Assembly (NCBI GenBank): GCA_022605955.1
Contig: JAKCOZ010000001.1
Coordinates: 20,514,146 to 20,578,145 of the forward strand
Length of the DNA: 64,000 nt
Direction: 5' to 3'
From: Rallus limicola
Taxonomy: Eukaryota; Chordata; Aves; Gruiformes; Rallidae
Positions 1-13,500 of this stretch are shown in pieces. The notes under the pieces are model-generated. The model had not been told where the DNA came from and searched no databases. It was given only the letters and a program-made list of their open reading frames with translations. The position numbers were made by a program, and so were the translations under genes. The first letter of the stretch is position 1. Every line of letters starts with the position of its first letter.

Positions 1-1492
1 GGGGTAGAAAAAGGAGAACTGAAGATCTGAATGTGATCTTGCTGAAGGTGTGGTTCTTTGAACTTTTCACAGGCTTTGTAACTTGCAGTTTTTGATATTG
101 CAAAACTTGAGGGAACCATATAAGCTTTGGGTTCTACCTTTTTGTAGCTGGTGGCCTGCCTGGAAGCCAGCTTGTTTTGGACAGTCCTTTGATACCTGTA
201 CTGCATTTTAAGTCAAGAAGGGAATCTGCTCCCTTAAATAGCTGGGAATTTTGTCTCTGCTAAGATCATCTTTCTTTCTAACCATCATTACTGTCACCTT
301 CCAAATATTTAAATACAGAAATAGCAACAGACTTCCCTTTCTCATCCTTCCTGGCCAGCAAGAAATATACTTGGTTTTGAAAATTTGTAAACATCACATT
401 CCTGCTCAAGGATAAAGTTAAAAATGCTGCAGATTGATATACCTCCCTCTTTGCTCATATTTGTTGCTACCATTATTTAATTTAAGGAACACTGTTTCTC
501 TGAAGTGTAGCAAAAATTTCCACATCCCTGATTCAATAGATTATACAGAATTCACTCCCTGAATTCCTCCACCCTCCTTCATTGCCTAAAAAGCACCTTA
601 GCAGGTGAATTGCCTTTTCTATTGTGCTCATTTCTTTAACTTCAAAACTTTCTCTTTACAGTGTCCAGTGCTCCAGCCCAGGGCCAGGCAGATAACTGAT
701 TTAAATTAGCCACAGTGGCCTCTCTTTTAAGCAGCTCCCTGAGGTCCCTATTGAAATTGGGAGCTTTAATGATCCCCAAGCTGTCTAAGATTGGAAAGCA
801 TAAAAGCAGATAATATGCTGTGACTTCTGCTTCTGATGCTATTCATTAACATATTGCTGTTCCTCTCTGTTTGCCATCTCTTTGCAATACACTTATATAT
901 AGGTGTCAAGCTCTCTGGGGGAGAAGCTGGTTTTGATCTTTATTCATACAGCGTCAGCCACAGTGGAGTAGTACCTTTAATGTTACTACTGACCTAGTAA
1001 TAGATGATAGCACATGAACATAAAAAGTAGACAGTGAAATGAATCTATACTAGAACTTTTTTCCCCACCTAAATTGGTGTTTCTTCCCTATCTGAAACCA
1101 ACAAGCTGTTCTGTTCCTTTATTCCCTGTACCTGGGTCAAGCCCACACAGACCAAGTTTTTCCCCTCCTGGCCTGCTGCAGCAACAGCCCACTGGCTAGC
1201 CATACAGTGGCATGCAGCCCCCTTGACTCAGAGAGTCCGCTTGTAACTTGCACTTTGCTTGTGGAGCTTCCTTACTTGCCTGAATTTGGGATCAGAAATA
1301 GATTTTTCAGGAAGAAATAAGGAACCAGATGATAAGCCCTGCCATGACTAGTGGGCCTCTACTGTATGATGGGAATATTGCCATGAGGTTCTCATTTCTA
1401 AAAGCAAAAAGGCTCATTTTTTTTCTGCAGACTTGAACATACTAAACAAAACTCCAAGCAAACAACAAAGATCAGCCATGAAGAGTACTTAC
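1..1492. other. STAB2 intron 28 (partial)
   Basis: No exon matching the remainder of FAS1-3 was found here, so the next STAB2 exon must lie beyond the left edge. AT-rich, with no repeat recognised. Confidence 0.6.
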
Positions 1493-1540
1493 AGTAACCC
1501 ATTGATTAAATACAGCTGCTTCTGTTAGAGTAGATAACTC
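1493..1540 (-). CDS. STAB2: STAB2 exon 28: first helix of FAS1 domain 3
   Basis: 48 nt, phase 0 to 0. Encodes [16 protein letters not shown], matching ELSFLSEAAIFNRWIN of mammalian STAB2. The acceptor (TAATCAG) follows a CT-rich tract and the donor is GTAAGTAC. It is too short for a long ORF but fits both splice consensus and homology. Confidence 0.88.
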
Positions 1541-4500
1541 CTGATTAGAAACAGAGAGAGAGAGCAATGAGTATGTCTTGCTATAGCCTGTGTACAACCT
1601 ACTGTCTCTGACTTGGCTAACTGACACAAAGAAGGAGGCTTCCAGTGTGTGTGAAAAGGCAGGACATTCATGTTTTTCTAATACTGATGCTTTTTGTTAA
1701 TGGAAATAGTGAGTTACTAACTCTTGAAAATCAACTCTTGAAATCAAGGCTTGCCTGCCTTTGGAACGTAGCATGCACTGATCTCAGGCTAAGCGTTAAT
1801 TTTCTGGGAATGTAAACCTAAATATTTTCTTCAATGCAAAAATAATTGGAAAAGAAAACGTACGTTGTTTTGGACATCTTGGTATTTGTACAGCATCTTA
1901 TATATCTTACATATACCATCATGAAAGTGGAGAGCCTTTATTTTGCCACAGTACTTTCAATAGAGATAGATGACGGTATGAGCAGGGATGGCAGATAGTG
2001 CTAAGAGCCTTATAAGATTATTGCCAGTGGCTGCAACAGTTGACACTAATTTTTCCTACGTTGTTAAATTTGCATTTATTTCAGCAATTTCTGTTCTGGT
2101 TTTATTTGCCTGCCAGTCAGCATGGTTTGTTTTAACGTGACAAATTGACCGTTTCCATGGAGAGAGACCTCAAGGCAGAGCTTCATAAGAGCTGGGTGCT
2201 CGCTGCTCCCAGCTGGGAAGTGAGTGCTGAGCACTTCTGCATATTAGGCCTCTAGGGATGGTATTTTTCAATTTGTCTTAAAGAAATATGCTCAGATCCC
2301 TTAGGCTCCTTCCCAAGCTATGTTTTTCAACACAACTGTTAGTTTTTGTATCAGGCAAGAGGAACAGTTCCATCAGTAACACTGTCAGTACAAAGCACTG
2401 GTGGGCATTGTATTTTTCTACCTGTTTATAGTGTCATTGCTATCTCTCTGGTTAAGATCCAGTGTGAGAACTGTGCAGTAGGTCCTGTGCTCAGAGAAGA
2501 TGACCTTCTTACTTACATCTGCAGCATTTCCATAGCATGTTCTACCATCTCCTTCATAGTCCTTTGGGCACACACACTCCCAGCCTCGTGAAGACTCAAA
2601 CTGACAAGTTGCCTTTGAACCAAAAAGAGGGAACTTGTCAAATACTCAGGAGACCATTCAAGAGCAAGGATGACCTGCAAACCCTCTTTCTGATACACAT
2701 TGATGTACAGACATAACCTTAACAAAGCATCTTCATACCATCTTCCATAGAGACTCTCAACAAACATAGGACAAACTCCACCAGCTGAGCACGCGAACTC
2801 CCTCACCTCTCCATCGTGTACTATGTGGCCCTATGTGTAGGAATCTAAACTTTCTCTCCACATTTTCTTACTTACTTCCTACATAAGCTAGGTCCTGTTC
2901 CTTCACCTGACTACAGCAGACCCATCCTCTGCTTCCCAATGCTCTTTGCTTTAGTTCTTGTCATTGTGTCCTGCCTGCGGCTCTTCCAAGTCTGCTGAAC
3001 ACATGCAGCTACTGATCAAGCTGATACATACCTGCATAGAGATGTGTGACTTGAGTAAATATCTCATCAGACTATTGCATTCAAATTGTAATTACTCATA
3101 GAGAAGCAGCGTTTATTTACTCCAAGCATGAGATTAGTCTTTCTGTACAGCCCTTCTTGTCTGGCACGTACCATACTGACGTGGTTCACACAGTATTTTT
3201 GGTCCTTGTATCACTACTTGGAAAGCTTTGTTGCAACTCAAATAGAGATGGCAGGCTTGAAATGGCAAGGAAACTCTATGGTGTGTGCAGGAGGCAAGGT
3301 GTGATATGTATCTCAATGCTTTGTTCTGGAAGTGACTAATTACTCACCAGATAATGGCAATTTTCATTTTGTTCCAGGCATGAGTTTCCTGGTGTGCATT
3401 CAATTCCATCCCCCTGAAATCCGTCCTTACATTTGCAGTCATTCTGTTGTTTTAATAAGATACAGCAATTATTTAAAACTATTAAAATATTGTGCATATT
3501 CTAGCTGTGGTGATTTAGTTTCTGTGTAACTCCATTGACTTTGGTGAAATGACGCTGATTAATATCCATCTCCAGAAGACATTACTAATGTACTTACTAA
3601 AAAGTATTTCCTGCAAGACCACCATGTAGGAGGAAGGGAGCACTGGGATATAGGAACTGAGGGAGCCTGCTTTGGGTAGAGGATACTATGTGGAAATGGG
3701 AGGGAAAGGAGAATTTCGGGAAGCAAACAGGGTAGGAAGCACTGGCAGAGTAAAATGGGAGAGGGCTCTGCCAAAGGTGGCAATGAATACTAGACTACAT
3801 ACCTGACCCGGCCCAACATATATGCAGGTGGCATTTTCATGGCACCCTGCCATGGTGGGCAACAGGCAGTTGTTGATGGCTGAACAGTCCCTTCCATCAC
3901 CTGTCCATCCTGCCTGGCAAACACACGTGTGCTCTCCTGGGCCCGTTTGAATGCACTCAGCCTAGGAGGGATGTAGAAGCATCCATTCAGGACAATCAGG
4001 TGGCACTTGGCTTTAGATGTAAGGCTCATCGAAGCAATAGGAAAGAGCTTAAAACTGCAGTGAAAACTCTGACTCTTCCTTCTGCAAAAGCTTCTGGCCA
4101 AGCCTTCCTTATTGCCTACTGTTGGGTGGTGTCAGGCTCTGTGGGAAAAGCATGTACTTACGTTGCTATTACAGCCACCTGGGTTTAAAGCAGCACAAGG
4201 ATCAATTTTGCTGCAGCTCATGCCATCTCCCTCGTAGCCAGGTTTGCAAACACAGCTGGAGAGACAACAGGAGGAGGGAGGCATTAAATATGATAGGACA
4301 GATGTAAAGCGAAGCAATTGTTTTCCACTGTAACATGCTATTTATAGGTAGCTTATAATTGGTAACCTTGGATTCACGATGGAAATAGCTTAAATACATA
4401 TATTACATATATTATGGGTTTTCCCCTCAAATATTGACTGAGTAAATTAAGTAAAATCAGAGATCATAGAATCATAGAATGGTCAGGGTCAGAAGGGACT

Positions 4501-7500
4501 TTAAAGATCATCAAGTTCCAACCCCTCTGCCATGGGCAGAGACACCTCTCACTGGACCAGGCTGCTCAAGGCCCATCCAACCCAGCCTTTAAAACTGCAG
4601 GGAGGGGGCAGCCACCACCTACCTGGGCAACTTGTTCCAGTTTCTCACCACCCTTATAGTGAAGAATTTCTTCCTAATATCCAATCTAAATCTATCCCCT
4701 TCCAATTTAAAACCATTCCTCCTCATTCTATCGCTACATGCCCTTCTATAGAGTCCCTTCCCAGCTTCCTTGTAGGCCCCTTTCAGGTACTGGAAGACTG
4801 CTATAAGATCTCCCTGGAGCCTTCTCTTCTCCAGGCTGAACAATCCCGATTCTCTCAGCCTGTCTCCATAGGAGAGGTGCTCCAGCCCTCTAATCATCTT
4901 CATGGCCCTCCCCTGGATCTGTTCCAACAGTTCCATGTCCTTCTTGTGTTGGAGAACTGGACATATTACTCCAGGTGGAGTCTCATGAGAGCAGAGTAGA
5001 GAGGCAGAATCCACTCCCTCAACCTGCTGGCCATGCTCCTTTTGATGCAGCCCAGGATATGGTTCGCCTTATGGGCTATGAGCGTGCATTGTCTGCTCAT
5101 GTCAAGTTGGGGAGTGAAATTAATCCTGCACTGATGTGATCTTTGCAAAGGTGAGCTAATAGCTCTAAATTAATTATGAGCTTACTCAGTGCCATAAAAG
5201 AGACCTCTCTCCCTGAAATGCATGCAAGACAATGAGCCTCTCCTGTCCCTCCCTTTCTCTGGGTGTCACCCCAAGATTAGTCTATATTGAAGAGAACTTT
5301 TTAAGCACTTAAGTTATGCAGCATCTGACATTCTGCTTTCTATGGTGACTCATTATGAACACACTGCAGTGAGAGGCAAACTTGCCATGTGTGAAGGCAA
5401 GTGTGAGGCAAGCACAAAGCAACTGTAGCAGTAATGGAGTTTGTGACCAGTCCTGCCAGGACTGGAGACCCCGTGTAGAAGATCATGGTGTTGTGGCATA
5501 CAAATCTTGCCTGAAGTGATTGGAGTGAGCTATCTATCCCCAAATTGCTTGAGGGTTCAATTGTTTTTCAATAAGGCTCAAACTCCTTGTTTGGTAAGGG
5601 ATGCTTAGAAATAATCAGTTCCTTTGTAGATGTTGGTAGGAAGGCAGCCTTCTGACCAAGGGTCAGATCGGTATGCATCTAGCATCTGTTTATCAGTGTT
5701 AAATGTAAGGCACAGGGTAGGGCATTGAGAACTCTTGATTACTATCTTGCAACTCAAGGTCGATGCGGTGCATGTTTAGGCTCACTTGCTGCATAGCAGT
5801 ATTTCAGTGGCTGATGTTTGTGTACTGCTACAAGGTGCTGTCTTGATCAAGCAAATAGGAAAGAGCTGCATCATGGTTAATGTTAATTAGATGCAAGTTC
5901 CTGACTTACCTCACTGCACCATCACTAAGCTGACAGTCTGCGTGTTCATGGCAGGACCATAGAGAGGGCTCGCAGAGAACAATCTGCTTATCACAGAGCT
6001 TTCCAGTGTATCCACTTCTGCACGATCCAGGAAGACAGATCCCATTGCTGTCTATTCGGTTATCACACTTCCCATAAATGCAGAGGCACTCTAATAGAGA
6101 TAAATTACAATGTGAAGTTCCATAGTGGTAAAAGGTATCTGTCCTTGCACAGTGTTTCCTATGAAGTGGGTCCCTTTCTTTTCTAGAACCTAAACTTTTG
6201 TATTTTTAAAGCGTCACTTTTCTGGGGAATTTAGTCTCAATTTATCATTTCTGTGTCTTTTCAGGTCTTTATAGTGAACTTACCTATCAGTGAAAGTTAC
6301 AGTACTTCAGAGAAGTAGGAGCAAAATACAATATCCCAGGCTATTAAGGCTGAAGTTATTTCATTGCACAATTCTGGCAGTAGGGGAAGGCTTTTCATAA
6401 TGAGTCCAAAATCCTATGAATTGCACAGTGCTGGGTTAGTACACAGAGCAGCAGCACAGACCTACCAGCACTTTGCCAGGGCTGGGGACATTAGTGCTGC
6501 TGGGAGGTGCAGCAGTGAGCCTGAAGGACACAGTAGATGACTAGTTAAGCCAATACACGCTCCTTTGGCAGGACTGGAGCTTCGGCAATACAAGTCGCTA
6601 TTATGGAATTTGTCTTTCAGGTTTTGTCCATGTACTTCTGAACCTTCAAGTGAGCCGTGCTTCATGAATGGCAGACTGTTTCATAGCAAAAAAGACTAAA
6701 AAATATTTTGTAGAGGGAAATATATCTATATCTGATGTTGAATATTCTGTAGACTCTCAAAGGTCAAATGGTTTGAAAAAGCAGGATTAAATTTGTCGAT
6801 ATAGAGATGACTGATAGAACTATAAGCTATTCAATAGATCAGAAATTACTCAGTACAGATGGTTATGAAATGGTCCTAAACACAATCAGTTTATAGATCT
6901 AGTTGTTCTTAGATTACATATGTGTTTTGTTACAAGCAGAATCTGTCGTGGGTGATATGAGGCAGCAATGGAACAGCAAAGGTTTTCTGTTCAATCACTT
7001 ATGTGAGGGAAACAGCAATGAGAAGAACAGTAAATAAAAGCAAGCTATGGCCCCTGCAGAAATCCCAGTCAAATAAGTGAGAAGCTTTTCACTGGCTCTG
7101 GGTTTATGATGTATCTCTTTGAAAGAAGAAATAAAAGTATCCCAGAGAGATCTTGCCCATCCTCTGTAGAGACTGTTAAGTGAGCAGTTACTTTCTACCT
7201 TAATGTTACTAGGGTCCAAAACAAATAGGCTGAAGAAGTATGGCTGTTCTCACCTTTATCACACTGAGGTCCGTATTTGCCAGGGTCTGAGCAGAACTGA
7301 CAGCGTGAGCCTTGAAATGCCTCAGAGCAAATGCAGGTCCCATTTCCATCCAGGCCATCCATGCACTGTGATATGAAAAAAAGAGGTGATTTCTATGTAA
7401 AAATTGAAATAAATCTCCATCCTCCTCCTAGAGAAGAGACTACATGCTTTTCCATATTATGACTGATGACCATGAAGAACCTCTACTTTAGTGAAAAAGG

Positions 7501-10500
7501 GTGTTATGACTCTGATATAATACCATGAAGAACCTCTACTTTAATGAAAAAGGGTGTTTCAAAGCAAAAGTCTTCCCTGTGCTTGTACTTTAGTACTGTA
7601 TTTTCTACTTTTGCAATTTTAAAATGACCTGGGTCGTTACTCTGTCCTGTACACAGTAAAAGTATCAGAGTGGGTTGCCCAGCCCCGGCTTTGTCTGTGA
7701 GTTGTCTGTTGGCAGTGCAGAAACCTGTGATTTGGACATCTGAAAGGAGACCGATTAATTTTCCCTTCTCTGTGTAACTGAGCCTGAAATTCATGGCCAT
7801 CACTGGACATAAATGAAGTGTGCAGCTCTTGCCTAACATGCCTGCTGTGCAGAAGTGCTTCAGGGACTTTTGGACCCCAGCCTGTCTTTTCCCCATGGCA
7901 ATGCAGGGTGCTGCCAAATGCTCTGCTTACCTGCCCGTTACCTGAACAGGGTTTGGAGAAGCCTCCAGGACATGGACTGCAGTCAGGGCCAAAGAAGCCT
8001 TTGCAACACTTTGTTTCCTGTGAAATAAAGCAAACAGTCTATTTTCCAGTGTCCTAGTGCTGAAGCAGTGCACAAAAGACAACTTTATATTGTGTTTTGA
8101 CTCTCTGGGAAGACCTGGTAGAGGGTAACTGGCTCTTGAAAGTGTTGAACCAGAACCACCTCTGCAAAGGGCCTTGTTGAAAGCAAGCAGGTGTGTTGGC
8201 AGCCCAAGACAGGGATGCACAGACACCTGGATCCTTCACTTGCTCCTATCAGTCTCATCAGTGTCAGAAATCCCTGTCCCATCACCGGTTAGGAACGTGT
8301 CTGCATGTGGGTACTCGTGTTTGCCTGTGGGACTGCAGTGAAATTCCAAGGTAGGGAGTCTCCTTTGCATTTGAGATCTGGAACTGGGAGGTATGTTTTC
8401 TCCCAGGGAGACGCTGTGAAACCTGGACACTGCATTGATCTTCCTTCTTCCCCCTCTGCACCAAGTAGGAGATTTAGCCACTACACAGCTCTAAATGTTT
8501 TTCTCTTCTGCATCTTTTGTTTTAATCACGAATTAGCTGCTTGATGAATTTATTTATCAAGAGCACAGAAAGTGTATTAGGAAAATGCCCTCATTTATAT
8601 ATGTGATTCAAGGGAAATAGGAATTAGCCAAAGGCTCTCAGAGTATATGGATTTGTAGGCATCTCTTGTTGCTTAATGGTTGTCAAGAAATGCAGAAGCC
8701 TATTTGGAGCCCCAGGAGCCAGAGAGGTCTAAGTACTTCTCAGGAGCAAATGACTTCTGCGAGGACTAGGCTTGTCAAGCAGAGCAAGTGTGTTTTTTGG
8801 GAGTGTTTCCTGTTCATTATTACCCAGTATTGTGTGAAGTCCTGGGATGGGAGGGGCTGGGACCAGGGTGAGACCAAGTGTCTTCTTCATGGGTGAAGCC
8901 GTATGGGTCAATGACAGCATTTAAGCTTGGAGCCTTGTGTGAAAACTCCTGCGTTACAGAGTATGAGAGTGCTGTCAATAATGTATGGCAGCTAAAAAAA
9001 GCTCACCATAATTTGCCTGGTATTTTGCTCTGAAATTTATGGTGTCTCTTCTCCATGTCCCCCTGTAGAACTCCAACCATCTCTTAACTCCAAAACGAAA
9101 AGTTCACAATGCAGAAGACAATACTTTTTGAAAACTTTAATATACATTTGTCCTGGGTTTGGCTGGGATCGAGTTAACATTTCACCTTAAGGAACCATAG
9201 CTCTGTACCTTAACTGTTATATTGCAGGCTCTGGCACAGCCGTTTTTTTGAAAGCTTGGGCCTTGGATAATGCATCTCCGTTTTGAGAAAGGCTGCAACA
9301 CACACAAAATAGAAGCATTAGTATTTCTAAGCAATGTGGACTTCAGTGGTAGTCTTAATATTGCAATGTAATTTAACTGGAGAACATCAATTACCTTGCT
9401 AGAGTGTTCCATTTCAAAAATTTATTTAATTATGGGGTTTTTTTCATAATATGGACTTTATTTTCATTATTACTGAATAATGGCATATAGATTATTACTG
9501 ATTATAGCATATAGGACTAAGTATCAGTGAGTGTTTATAACACAGGGAATAAAATTCCTGTGGTAGCTAGACTTGAGTTTTGTATGTGGAGAAAAGCAGC
9601 CAGATTTGCATCTCTTAGAAGCAAAGCAGATGGAAGAATTGTTCAGTCTTTTCTGAAGCTGCTTCTGCAGAGAGTTACTTCTGTGAGGATGCTTAATCAA
9701 AAGGAAATTTTGAACAGAGGCAAGGTCTTTTTAAAATGTATCCTTCCTCAATTTTTCGTTACTAATTCTCAAAGAATGATCGTAACAACTCTCATTCCTC
9801 ACCTCTCTTCTGCCCAAGCCTTTCTAAAATAGAAGTTACCTCACCTGAGAAAAGAGTTAGAGCTTCTATGAAGTCTATGAGGGATCTAGCAGCAGCAAAT
9901 AAAAAAAATAAAAATTTTCAAATTCCCCGATGCTTCAATCATTGCCAAAAAAGGACTTAAAGTGCTGTCTATATTTGTATTTTTATGCAGCCTCCTGTAT
10001 TCATATTTGGTTCTTTTGCTAACGATATTGGGGGAGCAGTATTGAACATATGGAGACCCTTTCCCTCTGTGCGTTTTGTACAACTGTGGGATCTGTTGGG
10101 AAACGTCACTTACGATGGGCTTTGAATCCTGTGGACAGGGAGCCAATGCACGCGGCAAACAACTCGTACAGACACCCTATGCGGAGACAATGAGGATAGT
10201 CGTTTGAAAAAGCGTCGTGCACATTTATGGGTGCAGAGTGGTTGTTCATTTCCACCTTCCCCTTTTTATTGTCATTTGTCCTTCTCCCACTCCCTTCTTA
10301 CAAAGAACTATAAGCTTCCTAAACAGAAAATGAACATGGACATGAATGCACTGGCATTCTTTTCTTAACCTGGTTTAATCTATTAATTAAAATTATCTGT
10401 GGATCTAGTGTAATCTGTACATTTAGCATCTGTGCAATTTTTTTATTTCTTCTGAGGAAGACCTCAAAAGAGTTGAGCCTCATATATAGAAAGTGTGAAC

Positions 10501-13500
10501 AGAAATTTGTCTAGTATATAGCTGGTAGAGAGCAAAATATTCTTTGCTTCCATATTGTAGATCCACTATGATCCAGCAGCATACAGCTATTTTTATGTCA
10601 TCACCTTCTAGTTTCCTTTCCCCACTAGCTAATTTATCACTGTGTGGTGGTAGCAGAAACTGTCAATTACAACACTGAGGAGTTATAAACTCCAGGGCTA
10701 ATTTTAAAGGTGAGTCTTCTGACAAGATCAACATGCAATAACTTCAGAAAGGTTGAGCATTTCAGTGCATGGATATGGAGCTTGTCAAAGCCATGTTGTT
10801 CATGGCTGCTAACATCTTGTGTTTCAGCAAAGTCAGAATAAATCTTAGAGCTGGCATCTGATGTGTTACTTCAGTGTGTTTCATAGTCATTGGACAAGTG
10901 ACCATGAATTATGCCATTTTCCTCACAGATTTGTCGCCGGAGCTGCAAGGAAAGAATCAGGTACTGGTTGGGATTCAGTAGTCCCTCATGTTGTACAGCA
11001 CTTAAAGGAAGAAAGGACCAGACTTATAAAAGCATTTGGGCATCAAATAGTTGTGGTACCAATGCCTCTACTATGTTTTCAAGGTCTGTGGGTCAGATAT
11101 ATTTTGGCAAATACATTTGGGCATTATAAAATCTCTTTGATAAGCTGCATAGTCATGGCTGAAATCAACTTAGGCTCTTAGCTTTACTTGCATTTCTGGC
11201 AATCCCTGAAAATGCCTCTTTGCTACTTTAGAACTTAAAAATCTGGCTGATTGCTGTGGGAAGTGTTTCCCAGTGCCAGCACTGCTCTCCCTGCTGCTCA
11301 GTGCTCCTCAATGTCACCTATTTGCTCCCTTTATCCATCTGGGATGGTGTCAGACACTGACATGTACCTGCTCCCTCCTTTTCCTGAGGATGGGAGTCCT
11401 GTTTCTCCCCACTGCTGTGCTGCAGAGAGGGGAAAGGGAAAAGTGTCTGTACTGCCATGCAGAATCCAATCTGCTTGTTTTCAGCAGTAGATAAAGATAT
11501 TGATTTTGCACCAGAGTTTCTGAAGCACAGATGTTTATTCCCTTCCACCAGTGCTGCCGTAGGAGCGATGAGAAGCTTTAGAGCAAGACACTTACGTGTT
11601 AGCATAATGGTTTCATCCTTAGGGATGTACAGTTGTTGTAGGTGTGTACAACTCCCAGTAGCTACAAGGCTTGTCCCTTTTCACTGGTACCACAAGTGGT
11701 ATTTCCAAGATGGTGTTGCTCTTGTTTTCCAAGAGCGATGGTGATGCTTGATGGCAGTTAAGAGCAGCAAAGCCACTGCTCCCTCTGACACTTTCCTTGG
11801 CAAATACATTTGGGCATACATTTGCTCTGCTTAAAGCCTTGGTTATTAAACTATATTTCAAATTATGTGTGAGGCTTTCAAAGCTGATAAAAGTCCCTGA
11901 CTTCAGTTTGGGGACTAATTTATATGACAGATGCCATTTGTTTTGTCTTGAAATAATTTTTATAACACCGCTTTAAGATTGATGGATGTTTAGACATATT
12001 TTGTAAGTAGGTTCTTGATAGGGAATTCAAATTACTGGAGCATAATTTGAATTTGTAAGGGATTGGTCACTTTTTCTGTTGAGACTGTGGCTTGGTGCTC
12101 TGCCTGCTTTATGATTATATTGTACATATGGCACTTTGGAGTTACTGCCGGAGGTAATAGTTCTTTAGTGCCAGCTCTTGTGTTTTCTTCATTAAATTTT
12201 GATGCTGTCCAGCTCTGCTGGGAACCTCTTTCAAGGCTGTGGTTCTGGACTATTGTAAGTTAAGATAGTAAATGTTTTGCATTACTGTACTGGAACTGTT
12301 ACTGGCCCCGATACGTGCTTGAACATGGTCCAGTAACAGCTCATTGGAGCCATGTTTACTGCGAACTAAAATCTCAGCCGGATACTCAGTCATCTTACCA
12401 GAAATAGTACCTGAATGTTACCAAGTGTAAAGGCCTGCACTATGTTACCAAACTGAAAAAGGTATGTTGAAATCCACCCTTTGAAATAGGAGACAGTTTT
12501 GTAATTCCTAACTTGACAAAAATAGGAAGAAAAACGGGACTAAGGGAACTTGCAGCTTCTGAAAAGAATATTTCTAATATATTAATAGAAACTGAATTAT
12601 TGTATTAATATTTTAACTTGCTGGATCCTTTCCCTCCCTATTTAGTAGAAACAAAAATATTGATCCAAAATGGTTTCCATGGGAACTTGACTCTACTTAG
12701 CAAGCAGTTGTATACACAGGTGGAATTTGGAAACTAGAGGAAAAAGTTTCACCAACACCTTGTAAAAGGGCTACTGCAAGAACTAGATTAATTAAAGTGG
12801 TATAGAATGTGCTTATATTAGTTCCCTGTTAACAGATTATTTGTATTTGTGCAGTACTGCTAGTCAGGTGGCTGTATGTCATTGATATGATAATACCCCA
12901 AAAAATATCCCCCTTTTTACGGACCATATCAGAGATAGCAGTAAAGAGGAAGCTGGAGCACATTACATAGAGCAGTGAAGAGCTACTGAGCTGTTGTGAT
13001 TCTTTTACCATTGCAACTTGACTTCTTGTCTCATCACACCGATGTGGTAGAATTGGAACAATTGTGGGTGGAATAAGGACTCCTGCAAGAGTGTAAATGC
13101 GACCATTTTTGGCAACAATATCTGTTTCTTCCATTTCTTCTCCACTCACCAAGACTTGTCCCTATGAAACAATAAATTATTAATAATAACTCTTAATAGC
13201 TTCTCAATTCCTGACAACTTAATTTCAAGAATTTCTAGGCATACTTCTTTTTAATTGACTATTTCTATTATGCTTGGTTTATGCAAGAAGCATGCATATA
13301 TGTTCTACAACAGTGGCATCTAATCTTTTTCTCTATATATACACTCCTAGCCTGTGGAACTGGTGGCTAAAAAACTGTCCAAAATGAGAACGCTACCGAT
13401 GGCTTCAGACATTGACTTCAGTGAATGCTTTGATCCTCTCCCTGATAGAGGAGGAAAAAGTGAGAGATTATCTGGGATCTATCCAGATTCACAGGAGAAA

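Noticed and set aside
1..1492. Next STAB2 exon (rest of FAS1-3)
   Set aside because: I searched for a block encoding the FAS1 H1-box pattern on the minus strand and found none, so it probably lies left of the window.
4532..5014. 155-codon + and 131-codon - open frames
   Set aside because: Both are the CR1 LINE fragment; the minus one is the reverse-transcriptase tail, not a host gene.
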